Of a DNA stretch of 64,000 nucleotides, positions 1 through 8,332 are shown in pieces. Every line of letters starts with the position of its first letter. Position 1 is the stretch's first letter. The translations under genes were made by a program, and so were the position numbers. This DNA comes from Shinella sumterensis (GTDB lineage: Bacteria; Pseudomonadota; Alphaproteobacteria; Rhizobiales; Rhizobiaceae): the NCBI RefSeq assembly GCF_004514425.2, contig NZ_MYFN02000005.1, forward strand, positions 62,001-126,000. Reading direction: 5' to 3'. A model generated the notes under the pieces. It saw only the letters and a list, made by a program, of their open reading frames with translations. It did no database searches and had not been told where the DNA came from.

Positions 1-1
1 C

Positions 2-1105
2 CTGCTCTCCGCCGACATGAAACCGGGCTACGTCGAGACCCTTCAGGCGGAGTACCGCAAGGTGGCCGACGCCCATGCCCGCAGCGAGGCCGAAAAGCAG
101 CGCCTGCCCATCGCCAAGGCGCGCGACAACGCGTTCAAGGCCGACTGGTCGGCCTACCGGCCGAAGACGCCCTCCTTCCTCGGCACGCGCGTCTGGCAGG
201 ATTGGGACCTCGCGGACCTCGCCCGCTATATCGACTGGACGCCGTTCTTCCAGACCTGGGAGCTGAAGGGCGTCTATCCGAAGATCCTCGACGACGAGAA
301 GCAGGGGCCTGCCGCCCGCCAGCTGTTTGCCGATGCGCAGGCAATGCTGGAGAAGATCATTTCGGAAAAGTGGTTCACGCCGAAGGCCGTCGTCGGCTTC
401 TGGCCGGCGGGGGCCGTGGGCGATGATATCAGGCTCTTCACCGACGAGGCGCGCAACGAGGAGCTGGCCACCTTCTTCACGCTGCGCCAGCAGCTCTCCA
501 AGCGCGACGGCCGGCCGAACGTGGCGCTCTCCGATTTCGTCGCGCCCGTCGACAGCGGCAAGCCCGATTATCTCGGCGGCTTCGTCGTGACGGCCGGCAT
601 CGGCGAGATCGCCATTGCCGAGCGCTTCGAGCGGGCGAACGACGATTACAACTCGATCCTCGTCAAGGCGCTGGCCGACCGTTTTGCGGAAGCCTTCGCC
701 GAGCGCATGCATGAAGTCGTGCGCAAGGAACTCTGGGCCTACGCGCCGGACGAAACCTACGCCCCGGCCGATCTCATCGGCGAGCCCTATGCCGGCATCC
801 GCCCGGCGCCGGGCTATCCCGCCCAGCCGGACCACACGGAGAAGACCACGCTGTTCCGTCTTCTCGATGCGGAACAGCAGATCGGCGTCGCGCTGACGGA
901 GAGTTATGCCATGTGGCCCGGCTCCTCCGTTTCGGGCCTGTATATCGCCTCGCCCGAAAGCTACTATTTCGGCGTCGCCAAGGTGGAACGCGACCAGGTG
1001 GAGGACTACGCCCGCCGCAAGGACATGTCCGTGACGGAGGTCGAGCGCTGGCTCGGCCCGGTGCTGAACTACGTGCCGGCCCCTGCTGCCGCAGCTGCGG
1101 AGTAA
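2..1105 (+). CDS. metH: Cobalamin-dependent methionine synthase, C-terminal part (5' truncated by window edge)
   Basis: This is the C-terminal end of MetH, which transfers a methyl group from methyltetrahydrofolate to homocysteine through B12. The reading frame is open to the left edge, so the N-terminal substrate domains and most of the B12 domain lie outside the window. What is visible is the reactivation domain that binds S-adenosylmethionine: the motif RPAPGYPAQPDHTEK and the following stretch with ALTESYAMWPGSSVSG are typical of it, and the protein ends soon after WLGPVLNYVP as in other MetH proteins. The stop codon directly abuts the stop of cobM on the other strand. A B12-dependent enzyme next to the B12 pathway makes functional sense. 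The identification is firm; only the truncation limits it. Confidence 0.95.
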   Translation: MLSADMKPGYVETLQAEYRKVADAHARSEAEKQRLPIAKARDNAFKADWSAYRPKTPSFLGTRVWQDWDLADLARYIDWTPFFQTWELKGVYPKILDDEKQGPAARQLFADAQAMLEKIISEKWFTPKAVVGFWPAGAVGDDIRLFTDEARNEELATFFTLRQQLSKRDGRPNVALSDFVAPVDSGKPDYLGGFVVTAGIGEIAIAERFERANDDYNSILVKALADRFAEAFAERMHEVVRKELWAYAPDETYAPADLIGEPYAGIRPAPGYPAQPDHTEKTTLFRLLDAEQQIGVALTESYAMWPGSSVSGLYIASPESYYFGVAKVERDQVEDYARRKDMSVTEVERWLGPVLNYVPAPAAAAAE

Positions 1106-1867
1106 TCAGTCGCCGCGGCCGCGGAAGCGGCGCTGGTAGGCGGGGTCGTAGAGCGAGCTTTCGCGGAAATCCTCGGCACCGAGCGACCGCCCGACGAAGA
1201 TCAGCGCCGTGCGCTCGATCGGCTCTTCCGCGACCTTCGCGGCGATGTCGGCGAGCGTGCCGCGCACCACGCGCTCATCCGGCCAGGAGGCCTTGACCAC
1301 GATCGCGACAGGGCAATCGGCGCCGTAGAGCGGCGTCAGTTCCGTCACCACCTGGTCGAGCGCATGGATGGCGAGGTGGATGGCAAGCGTCGCACCCGTC
1401 GCACCGAAACCCTCCAGCGTCTCGCGGTTCGGCATGGGCGACGCGCGGCCCGAAACGCGGGTGAGAACGAGGCTCTGGGCGACGGCGGGAATGGTCAGCT
1501 CGCGGCCGAGCGCGGCTGCGGCCGCCGCAAACGAAGGCACGCCGGGGGTCATCGTATAGGCGAGGCCGTGCTTCTCCAGCCGGCGGATCTGCTCGGCAAC
1601 CGCGCTCCAGACGGACAGGTCGCCGGAATGCAGCCGCGCCACGTCCTCACCGGCCGCCGCGGCCTTGAGATACTCCGCCTCGATCTCGTCGAGCGACATC
1701 GGCGCGGTGTCGACGATGCGCGCGCCGGGCGGGCAATATTGCAGGAGTTCGGGCGAGACGATGGAGCCGGCATAGAGGCAGACAGGGCATGTGCCGATGA
1801 GGTCGCGGCCGCGCACGGTGATGAGGTCGGCGGCACCCGGTCCGGCGCCGATGAAGTGAACGGTCAT
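1106..1867 (-). CDS. cobM: Precorrin-4 C(11)-methyltransferase
   Basis: CobM adds the C-11 methyl group to precorrin-4 in the aerobic cobalamin pathway, using S-adenosylmethionine. The 253-residue protein has the usual length and the tetrapyrrole methylase motifs: [16 protein letters not shown] at the N-terminus, [11 protein letters not shown] near residue 80 and [15 protein letters not shown] near residue 108. It is the last gene of the minus-strand cob series, starts three bases after the cobL stop, and is therefore probably co-transcribed with cobL. Its stop abuts the metH stop in convergent arrangement, leaving no room for a separate terminator. The start at the ATG matches the conserved N-terminus. 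Confidence 0.96.
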   Translation of the reverse strand: MTVHFIGAGPGAADLITVRGRDLIGTCPVCLYAGSIVSPELLQYCPPGARIVDTAPMSLDEIEAEYLKAAAAGEDVARLHSGDLSVWSAVAEQIRRLEKHGLAYTMTPGVPSFAAAAAALGRELTIPAVAQSLVLTRVSGRASPMPNRETLEGFGATGATLAIHLAIHALDQVVTELTPLYGADCPVAIVVKASWPDERVVRGTLADIAAKVAEEPIERTALIFVGRSLGAEDFRESSLYDPAYQRRFRGRGD

Positions 1868-1870
1868 GTG

Positions 1871-3136
1871 CTAGTCCTCGACTTGTTCGGCCGGTTTGAC
1901 CCAGCGCCATTGCGTGACCGGCATGGCCGGTCGCCAGCCCGTCATCTGCCCGACGGGCGACGCGCGCGCGATATCGATGCGGATGAGCGCGCCACCGAGC
2001 CGGGCATGATGTGCCAGCAGCACCGCCTCCATTTCCGTGGTCACCGCATTGGCGACGAGCCGGCCGCCGGGCCTGAGCCCCGCCATCGCCGCGTCCATCA
2101 CGCCAGCCTCGCTGCCGCCGCCGCCGATGAAAACGGCATCCGGCGCGGCAAGCCCGGCCAGCGCATCCGGCGCCGTGCCTTCGACGACGGCAAGCCCCGG
2201 CACGCCGAATTTGCCGGCATTGCGGCGGATGCGGCCAGCGCGCTCGGGATGGCCTTCGATGGCGATGGCGCTGAGCGACGGATCGGCCAGCATCCATTCG
2301 ATGCCGATCGAGCCCGACCCCGCGCCGATATCCCACAGGAGCTCGCCCCGGCGCGGCGCCAGCGCCGACAGCGTCAGTGCCCGGATCTCATGCTTGGTGA
2401 TCTGCCCGTCGTGCTCGAAGAGCGCGTCGTCCAACCCCGGCGTAAAAGCCAGGATGCGCGCATCATGCGCGGCCGCGACCTCCACAGCGCAGACATTGAG
2501 CATATCCGCATCCGCAAGCGCGAACTGCCCGGCCGTGTGATGGCTGACACGTTCGCGCGTCCCGCCGAGCGCTTCCAGCACCGTAAGCCGCGATTCGCCG
2601 AACCCGCTTTCGGCAAGAAGGGCGGCAAGCGCGGCCGGCCCATCGCTATCGGATGTCAGCGCCAGGATGCGCGCGCCCGGATGCAGGTGCGGGCGGATGA
2701 GATCGACGGGGCGACCGTGCAGGGAAATGCAGACCGTGTCCTGCAGCGCCCAGCCCAGGCGCGAGGCCGCGAGGCTGAAGGCCGAGGGCGCGGGAAAGAC
2801 CCGCATTTCCGCGCGCGCAATGCGGCGCGACAGCGTGACGCCGACGCCAAAGAAGAAGGGATCGCCCGAAGCGAGCACGACGACCGGACGACCGCGGGCG
2901 GCAAGCACCGCCTCCACCGAACGCTCGAACGGACTGAGCCAGCCCTGCCGCTCGCCACGGATGGCGCTGCCGGCGAGTTCCAGATGCCGCGCGCCGCCGA
3001 AAACCACGGTCGCGGCGGAGATGGCGGCCTTGGCCTCGTCACCCAGACCCGCTAGACCATCTTCGCCGATCCCGACGATGGAAAGCCACGGGGCGGCCGT
3101 CGAAAGGGTCGGATCAGGCGTGGACAAGAAACGCAT
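1871..3136 (-). CDS. cobL: Precorrin-6Y C(5,15)-methyltransferase (decarboxylating)
   Basis: CobL methylates precorrin-6B at C-5 and C-15 and decarboxylates the acetate side chain at C-12. The protein is a two-domain fusion of CbiE and CbiT type: the N-terminal methylase domain shows LSIVGIGEDGLAGL and VLASGDPFFFGVGV, and the C-terminal Rossmann methyltransferase domain shows LLWDIGAGSGSIGIEWM. With the ATG at 3136 it has 421 residues, close to known CobL proteins. A longer open frame exists upstream, but it would lie entirely inside cobK and lacks similarity. The chosen ATG lies 16 bases inside the divergent cobK gene, so the two 5' ends overlap; a TTG at 3127 is a weaker alternative. Confidence 0.94.
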   Translation of the reverse strand: MRFLSTPDPTLSTAAPWLSIVGIGEDGLAGLGDEAKAAISAATVVFGGARHLELAGSAIRGERQGWLSPFERSVEAVLAARGRPVVVLASGDPFFFGVGVTLSRRIARAEMRVFPAPSAFSLAASRLGWALQDTVCISLHGRPVDLIRPHLHPGARILALTSDSDGPAALAALLAESGFGESRLTVLEALGGTRERVSHHTAGQFALADADMLNVCAVEVAAAHDARILAFTPGLDDALFEHDGQITKHEIRALTLSALAPRRGELLWDIGAGSGSIGIEWMLADPSLSAIAIEGHPERAGRIRRNAGKFGVPGLAVVEGTAPDALAGLAAPDAVFIGGGGSEAGVMDAAMAGLRPGGRLVANAVTTEMEAVLLAHHARLGGALIRIDIARASPVGQMTGWRPAMPVTQWRWVKPAEQVED

Positions 3137-3890
3137 CCTCATACTGGGCGGAACGGCCGAAGCCCGCGAACTCGCCGCGCGCCTGGCGGAACGCGACGAC
3201 CTCGCCGTGACGCTCTCGCTTGCCGGCCGCACGATCGATCCCGCCCCGCAGCCCGTGCCGGTGCGCAGCGGCGGCTTCGGCGGCGTGGCCGGCCTCGTCG
3301 ATTATCTCGGCGCGCAGGAGATCGATCTCCTGATCGACGCCACACATCCCTTCGCCCGGCAGATTTCCGCCAATGCCCGCGCCGCAAGCCGTGAGACCGG
3401 CATTCCGCTTCTGCGACTGGAGCGGCATGGCTGGGACGAAACGGACGGCGACCGCTGGACGCGCGTCGCCACGATGGCCGGCGCCGTCGCCGCGCTCGGA
3501 AAAGACCCGCGCCGCGTCTTCCTCGCCATCGGCCGGCAGGAGGCCAAGGCCTTCGATGCCGCGCCGCAGCACCACTATCTCGTGCGCAGCGTCGATCCGG
3601 TCGACCCGCCGCTCGATGCGCCGCAGGTCGAATACCTGCTGGCCCGCGGTCCCTTCGCGGTGGAGGACGAGGTCGCTCTTCTTCGCGAGCACCGGATCGA
3701 GGTGATCGTCAGCAAGAATTCCGGCGGCGAGGCCACCCACGGCAAGATCGTCGCCGCGCGCATTCTCGGCCTGCCCGTCGTGCTCGTCGAGCGGACGGCG
3801 GCCGATGACGGGCATCGCGCCGGAACGGCCGAGGAAGCGGAGCGGCTCGCCGATCATCTGCTCACGTCCCTGAGGAAGCGCGGCGTGTAG
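3120..3890 (+). CDS. cobK: Precorrin-6A reductase (GTG start)
   Basis: CobK reduces precorrin-6A to precorrin-6B with NADPH. The 256-residue protein begins with the nucleotide-binding motif ILILGGTAEARELAARL, carries DATHPFARQISANA in the middle and ends with the family block SKNSGGEATHGKIVAARILGLPVVLVER. It starts at a GTG (3120); the frame stays open far upstream, but only as an antisense shadow of cobL. It is the only cob gene here on the plus strand. Its 5' end overlaps the start of cobL by 17 bases and its 3' end overlaps the end of cobJ by 37 bases, so it is completely enclosed, antisense, in the minus-strand cob run. Confidence 0.94.
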   Translation: MDKKRILILGGTAEARELAARLAERDDLAVTLSLAGRTIDPAPQPVPVRSGGFGGVAGLVDYLGAQEIDLLIDATHPFARQISANARAASRETGIPLLRLERHGWDETDGDRWTRVATMAGAVAALGKDPRRVFLAIGRQEAKAFDAAPQHHYLVRSVDPVDPPLDAPQVEYLLARGPFAVEDEVALLREHRIEVIVSKNSGGEATHGKIVAARILGLPVVLVERTAADDGHRAGTAEEAERLADHLLTSLRKRGV

Positions 3891-4618
3891 ACGAGGTCCG
3901 GCAGGCCGGGGCGGGCGATGACGCGCGTCTCCGGCGAGCCGATGACCACGCAGGTCGCCATGTCGGCGCGATCAGCCTCGGCTTGCCCCAGCGGCATGAC
4001 CAGCATGCGCTCGTCGGGACGGCCCGCCGCGCGGCCGAAGATGACGGGGGTTTCGGCCGGCAGCGTCTCGCGCAGGATCTCGAACGCCTTGCCGAGTTGC
4101 CAGGGCCGCGCCTTGCTGATCGGATTGTAGAGCGCGATGACGAGGCCCGCCTCGCAAACCATGCGCAGCCGCTTCTCGATGATCTCCCAGGGCTTCAGAT
4201 TGTCGGACAGCGAGATCGCGCAGAAATCATGCCCGAGCGGCGCGCCGATGCGGGCGGCGACCGCCAGCATGGCGGTGACGCCGGGCACGACGACGAGGTC
4301 GACCGTCTTCCATTCCTCAGGTCCCGCGTCGATCGCCTCGCAGACCGCCGCCGCCATGGCGAACACGCCGGGATCGCCGCCGGAGACGACGCAGACATTC
4401 ACCCCTGCGGCCGCCCGCGTGAGCGCCGCCTGTGCGCGGTTCAGCTCCTCGCGGTTGTCGGAGGCGACCTTGATCTGGTCGGGCCGCAGGTTCAGGCGGT
4501 CGATATAGGGAAAATAGCCGAAGAATTCGCTGGACGCCTCGACCGCGCGCAGCGCTTCCGGCGTCATCTGGTCGGGATTGCCCGGCCCCGTGCCGATCAC
4601 GAAGAGCTTGCCCGTCAT
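3854..4618 (-). CDS. cobJ: Precorrin-3B C(17)-methyltransferase
   Basis: CobJ methylates precorrin-3B at C-17 and triggers ring contraction. The 254-residue protein has the tetrapyrrole methylase signatures FVIGTGPGNPDQMTPEA at the N-terminus, VCVVSGGDPGVFAMAAAV around residue 76 and VVVPGVTAMLAVAARIGAPLG around residue 110, plus ALYNPISKARPWQLG that is characteristic of CobJ and CbiH. Its ATG overlaps the cobI stop in an ATGA junction, so translational coupling is likely. The 3' end runs 37 bases into the convergent cobK gene. Confidence 0.96.
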   Translation of the reverse strand: MTGKLFVIGTGPGNPDQMTPEALRAVEASSEFFGYFPYIDRLNLRPDQIKVASDNREELNRAQAALTRAAAGVNVCVVSGGDPGVFAMAAAVCEAIDAGPEEWKTVDLVVVPGVTAMLAVAARIGAPLGHDFCAISLSDNLKPWEIIEKRLRMVCEAGLVIALYNPISKARPWQLGKAFEILRETLPAETPVIFGRAAGRPDERMLVMPLGQAEADRADMATCVVIGSPETRVIARPGLPDLVYTPRFLRDVSR

Positions 4619-5349
4619 GCCCGCCCGCCCCAGCCGGGCACGAGCACCAGCGAGAAATAGGGCGCGGTGTCGTCGAGCTTTTCGGAGAGGCGAATGGACA
4701 TGCTCGACGGCGTGGTGCCGCGCTCGACGTAAACGGCCTCGCCGAGGCGTCCGGCGCTTGCCAAAGCACGGCGGATCTTCGGCAGGTTGCGGCCGACCTT
4801 CATGATGACGGCGGCCTGCGTGTCGCCCAGCCGGCGCTCCAGCTCGCCCTCGGCCATCGTGCCCGGCAGGACCGACAGCACGTCGTCGCCCTGCACGATC
4901 GGCAGGCCGGAGAGCGACCAGCAGCCGGACATCGCCGTGATGCCGGGAATGACCTCCGTCGGGAAGCGATGGGCCAGCCGCACATGCAGATGCATGTAGG
5001 AGCCGTAGAACATCGGATCGCCCTCAGACAGGATCGCGACCGTGCGGCCGGCCGCCAGATGCGCGGCGACCGCGTCGGCCGACGCATCGTAGAAGCCGGT
5101 GATCTGGCCCTTGTAGTCGTCGTGTTCCTTGTCGATTTCCGTCGTCACGGGATAGTAGAGCGGCAGTTCCGTCATGCCGGGCTTCAGCAGCCCTTCGACG
5201 ATGGCGCGCCCGTTGCCGGAACGGCCGGCCTTGGCGAAATAGGCGAGCACGTCGGCTTCGCCGATCGCCCGCACCGCCTTCAGCGTCAGCAGTTCCGGGT
5301 CGCCCGGCCCCGTGCCCACGCCATAGAGTCGTCCCGTCATCGTGCTCAT
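4615..5349 (-). CDS. cobI: Precorrin-2 C(20)-methyltransferase
   Basis: CobI methylates precorrin-2 at C-20 to give precorrin-3A. The 244-residue protein shows GVGTGPGDPELLTLKAVR at the N-terminus, ILSEGDPMFYGSYMHL near residue 108 and EVIPGITAMSGCWS near residue 130, all diagnostic of the C-20 branch of the methylase family. It is joined by ATGA overlaps to cobH upstream and to cobJ downstream, placing it in the middle of the cobFGHIJ operon. Confidence 0.96.
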   Translation of the reverse strand: MSTMTGRLYGVGTGPGDPELLTLKAVRAIGEADVLAYFAKAGRSGNGRAIVEGLLKPGMTELPLYYPVTTEIDKEHDDYKGQITGFYDASADAVAAHLAAGRTVAILSEGDPMFYGSYMHLHVRLAHRFPTEVIPGITAMSGCWSLSGLPIVQGDDVLSVLPGTMAEGELERRLGDTQAAVIMKVGRNLPKIRRALASAGRLGEAVYVERGTTPSSMSIRLSEKLDDTAPYFSLVLVPGWGGRA

Positions 5350-5978
5350 AGGCCCGGCCTCGCCAGCGAATTGAGGGCGGCGGCCGTCATAGCGCTGCCG
5401 CCGAGACGGCCGCGCACGATGGCGAAGGGCACGCCGTAGGAATTTTCGGCGAGCGCATCCTTCGATTCCGCCGCGCCGACGAAGCCGACCGGCATGCCGA
5501 GGATGGCCGCCGGCTTCGGCGCGCCGTCGCGCAGCAGTTCAAGCAGGTAGAACAATGCCGTGGGCGCATTGCCGATGGCGACGACGGAGCCGGCCATGCG
5601 CTCCAGCCAGAGCCGGATGGCGGCGGCCGAGCGGGTATTGCCGATCTCGCCCGCCAGTTCCGGCGTGCGCGGATCGCGCAGCGTGCAGATGACGTCGTTG
5701 CCGGCAGGCAGGCGGGCGGCGGTCACGCCGCGGGCGACCATTTCGGCATCGCAGAAGATCGGTGCACCGGCCTGAAGTGCGGCCCGCGCCGACGATACGA
5801 AATCCGGCGAGAAGACGAAATGCCGTGCTGCCTCGACGAGGCCGGCGGCATGGATCATGCGCACCGCGACATCGGCCTCCGCCTCGGAAAAGCGCGCAAG
5901 ATCGGCCTCCGAGCGGATGATCGCGAAGGATTTCTCGTAGATGGCCGTGCCATCCTTGATGTAGTCGTATTCAGTCAT
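5346..5978 (-). CDS. cobH: Precorrin-8X methylmutase
   Basis: CobH moves the C-11 methyl group to C-12, converting precorrin-8X into hydrogenobyrinic acid. Starting at the ATG at 5978 (MTEYDYIKDG) it has 210 residues, the normal size. The proposed catalytic histidine is visible as H43 in MIHAAG, and the C-terminal block GMPVGFVGAAESKDAL is the best conserved part of the family. A longer open frame upstream reads through cobG in another frame and is not real. Its start overlaps the cobG stop and its stop overlaps the cobI start, both as ATGA. Confidence 0.96.
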   Translation of the reverse strand: MTEYDYIKDGTAIYEKSFAIIRSEADLARFSEAEADVAVRMIHAAGLVEAARHFVFSPDFVSSARAALQAGAPIFCDAEMVARGVTAARLPAGNDVICTLRDPRTPELAGEIGNTRSAAAIRLWLERMAGSVVAIGNAPTALFYLLELLRDGAPKPAAILGMPVGFVGAAESKDALAENSYGVPFAIVRGRLGGSAMTAAALNSLARPGL

Positions 5979-7429
5979 GGATGGCCTTGATATGCGGAAA
6001 CGATGGTATCGGGCGCCGTGCGGTCGAGAAGGGTTTTCGCCGTCTCGCTTTCGGCGCGGCGATTGCGCAAGAGGGCGCCGAGACGCCGGATCGCCGGCAT
6101 GAAGCCCTCGGCGGGAACGGCTGCCAGCGCCGGATCGGACGCCTTGCCGTTCATGACAAGGCCGACGCCACCGGCCGTGCCGCACAGCGTGACGGCCGCG
6201 CGCGCCGGATGGGCGCAGCCCTTGGGGCAGCCGGAAATATGGACATCGACGGAGCCGTCGAGCAGGCCCGCCGCGTGGGCCACCAAGGCATCGGCAGCGG
6301 CATGCGTATCGAAGCTCGCGGACGCGCAGCCCGCGGCTCCGGCGCAGATCGAGACGGAACGCCCCGGCGCCTGATCCGTGCACCAGAAGCCTTCGCGCTC
6401 CGCCGCCCCTTGTGCGGCGACCAGCCCTTCTTCCGAAAGGCCGCGCACCAGAAGGGTGCGGTGCGGCGCAAGACGAAATTCCGTGGCGCCGCAGGCCGAG
6501 AGGCTTTGAATGAGGGCTGCAAGACGATCCGCATGCATCTGGCCATAGGTCGGGGAGATACCGAGAACGAGCGCACCATCGATATGGTGCACGCCGATCG
6601 GATGGCGCAGCCCGGATTTGAACCAAGACTTCGCCTCTTGCTCCCCCTCGGGGAGAAGGTCGCGGCAACGGGATGAGGGGGGTGCGCAGACGCCGACCGG
6701 TGAGCAAGCCCCCTCATCCAACCCTTCGGGCCACCTTCTCCCCACCGGGGAGAAGGGGAGATCGGCGGCGAGCGCCGGAACGTCAAGATCACGCCCACGC
6801 GCGGCGGGGCCGATGGCGGCGAGCGCCGCCACGACCGCCATCGTCCCATCGACCGCCGATTCGGCTGCAAGCACGCCGACGGAACGCGCCGTTTCGCGAT
6901 CGCCGCCGACGGCCAGGCGCCAGACGACGCCCTCATTCGCCTCGATGGCGTCGAGCCTGATATCGGCGACCATATCGGCAAGCGACAGCACGCCGCCGCC
7001 ATCCACGACGATGGCGAGTTTCGGCGCGAGCGTGAGCCCGGCAGCCGCGATTGCGGCGCGCAAGGCATCGACCATCGGCGTGGCATCGGCGATTTCCGAC
7101 GGATCGATGCCGGACAGCGCTGGCGTCTCGATCGCGACACCGGTCTGCGGCATGATGCCGGCGGCGGCAAGGCCCTGCGCCAGTCGCTGCACCGAGGCGC
7201 CCGTGAGACCGCGCAGCTGGATATTGCCGCGTGCGGTGATTTCGATAAGCCCGTTGCCTGTTTCGCGTGCGAGACCGGCGAGCGCGAGCAGATCATTCGC
7301 CGTCAGCGCCGGCGCGACGGGCCGAAGGCGCACGAGAAGGCCGTCGCCGGTCTGCATGGGCGCGGCAAGCGAGGGGCAGGCGCCACGGCGCAGGGTGTCG
7401 GTATCGATGCGGTGGGACGCGGCCGTCAT
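5975..7429 (-). CDS. cobG: Precorrin-3B synthase with an in-frame repeat insertion
   Basis: CobG is an oxygen-dependent iron-sulfur and sirohaem-type enzyme that hydroxylates precorrin-3A at C-20 and forms the lactone. From the ATG at 7429 the protein has 484 residues. Nitrite/sulfite reductase-like halves are visible: ITARGNIQLRGL near residue 65, and the cluster-binding cysteines C362 and C368 (CAGAAGC) and C401 and C405 (CPKGC). Residues about 226-265 (SPVGRRW through LLPEGEQE) look foreign: they are the translation of a rhizobial palindromic repeat that keeps the frame open. The protein is somewhat longer than the well-known 459-residue CobG, as expected from such an insertion. Whether it is still active cannot be told from sequence; the catalytic cysteines are intact. 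ATGA overlaps join it to cobF and cobH. Confidence 0.93.
   Translation of the reverse strand: MTAASHRIDTDTLRRGACPSLAAPMQTGDGLLVRLRPVAPALTANDLLALAGLARETGNGLIEITARGNIQLRGLTGASVQRLAQGLAAAGIMPQTGVAIETPALSGIDPSEIADATPMVDALRAAIAAAGLTLAPKLAIVVDGGGVLSLADMVADIRLDAIEANEGVVWRLAVGGDRETARSVGVLAAESAVDGTMAVVAALAAIGPAARGRDLDVPALAADLPFSPVGRRWPEGLDEGACSPVGVCAPPSSRCRDLLPEGEQEAKSWFKSGLRHPIGVHHIDGALVLGISPTYGQMHADRLAALIQSLSACGATEFRLAPHRTLLVRGLSEEGLVAAQGAAEREGFWCTDQAPGRSVSICAGAAGCASASFDTHAAADALVAHAAGLLDGSVDVHISGCPKGCAHPARAAVTLCGTAGGVGLVMNGKASDPALAAVPAEGFMPAIRRLGALLRNRRAESETAKTLLDRTAPDTIVSAYQGHP
6635..6766. repeat. Rhizobial palindromic repeat (RIME/REP-like) inside cobG
   Basis: Two outward arms form a long imperfect inverted repeat. 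The left arm contains CTCCCCCTCGGGGAGAAGG (from about 6641) and a GGATGAGGGGG end (from about 6671). The right arm begins CCCCCTCATCC (about 6709) and ends in a perfect small palindrome, CCTTCTCCCC-ACC-GGGGAGAAGG, at 6734-6756. This composition is that of the well-known intergenic mosaic elements of Rhizobium and Brucella. Here it lies in a coding region and its length preserves the cobG frame. Confidence 0.8.
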
Positions 7430-8205
7430 GCTGCGTCCTCCCCGGCATCGGCGACCGGCCGGCGGATCAGGTAGGTGTCCATGATCCAGCCGTGTTCGGC
7501 GCGCGCCCTGGAGCGGGTCTGCGTGATCGTCTCGGCCATCTCGGCAAGCCGGCCGGACAGCAGGATTTCGTGCGGCGTGCCGAGATAGGCGCCCCACCAG
7601 ATTTCCGCGTCGGGGTCCTGCACCGTCTTGAAAGCCTGCACGCCATCCAGCATGACCAGCGCGTCGCGCGTCGCCGCCGGCCACCCCTCCGCCAGCCGGC
7701 GGCCGGTGGTGATCTCGACGGGCAGGCCGATACGGTTGAGCGCGATGCCGTGGCCGGCGCACAACGCCTGCACGCTGGTGATGCCGGGAATGACCTCCAT
7801 CTCGAAGGCGACGTGGCCGGCGGCGCGCACGTGATCGACAATGCGCAGCGTGCTGTCGTAGAGCATCGGATCGCCCCAGACGAGCAGGCCGAGCGTCTCG
7901 TCCTCGCCGAGGTCGTTCAGGAGCGTGCGTTCGTAGATGGCGGCGATGGCCTGGTGCCAGTCGCGCACGCCGTCTTCGTAGACGCCGTCGGCATTGCGCA
8001 CCGGCACGGCATAATCCAGGATGCGGCAGGCGGGATTGGTGAGGAAACGCGCGCAGATGTCCCGGCGCGCATCGGCCAGGAACGCCTTCTCGTCGCCTTT
8101 CAGCGGAATGAGCAGCACATCCGCCCGGTTCAGCGCATTGATGGCCTGAATGGTCATGTGCTCGGGGTTGCCCGCACCGATGCCGATGACCGATATCTTT
8201 CTCAT
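7426..8205 (-). CDS. cobF: Precorrin-6A synthase (deacetylating)
   Basis: CobF methylates precorrin-5 at C-1 with loss of acetate, producing precorrin-6A; it belongs to the aerobic pathway only. The 259-residue protein shows VIGIGAGNPEHMTIQAIN at the N-terminus, LLVWGDPMLYDSTLRI near residue 108 and EVIPGITSVQALCAG near residue 138. It is the first gene of the cobFGHIJ run, so the promoter should lie in the 127-base gap upstream (8206-8332) or further upstream. The ATGA overlap with cobG suggests translational coupling. Confidence 0.96.
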   Translation of the reverse strand: MRKISVIGIGAGNPEHMTIQAINALNRADVLLIPLKGDEKAFLADARRDICARFLTNPACRILDYAVPVRNADGVYEDGVRDWHQAIAAIYERTLLNDLGEDETLGLLVWGDPMLYDSTLRIVDHVRAAGHVAFEMEVIPGITSVQALCAGHGIALNRIGLPVEITTGRRLAEGWPAATRDALVMLDGVQAFKTVQDPDAEIWWGAYLGTPHEILLSGRLAEMAETITQTRSRARAEHGWIMDTYLIRRPVADAGEDAA

Positions 8206-8332
8206 GCCCCGTCTCCCGTGCGGCCAGCGCTCCCGGTTTGCGGCCCGGTTTGGGTCCCGCAGCCCTTCCTAATCCCAAAAGCCGGCGGAAAACAGCCCCC
8301 CGATCACGTCCTTTGTCGGTCTTTTTGAGACT

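Noticed and set aside
1364-3055. Long plus-strand open frame opposite cobM and cobL
   Set aside because: Arginine-rich composition and no recognisable motif; it is the usual antisense open frame of high-GC coding DNA.
5975-8278. A 767-residue open frame that looks like a cobF-cobG fusion
   Set aside because: The N-terminal third is an out-of-frame reading of cobF without similarity; the real cobG starts at 7429 with an ATGA overlap.
8206-8332. Possible cobalamin riboswitch upstream of cobF
   Set aside because: On the minus strand there are fragments that resemble B12-box parts (GGGAGAC and CCGCAAAC), but the full consensus and the needed length of about 200 bases are missing. A covariance-model search would decide.
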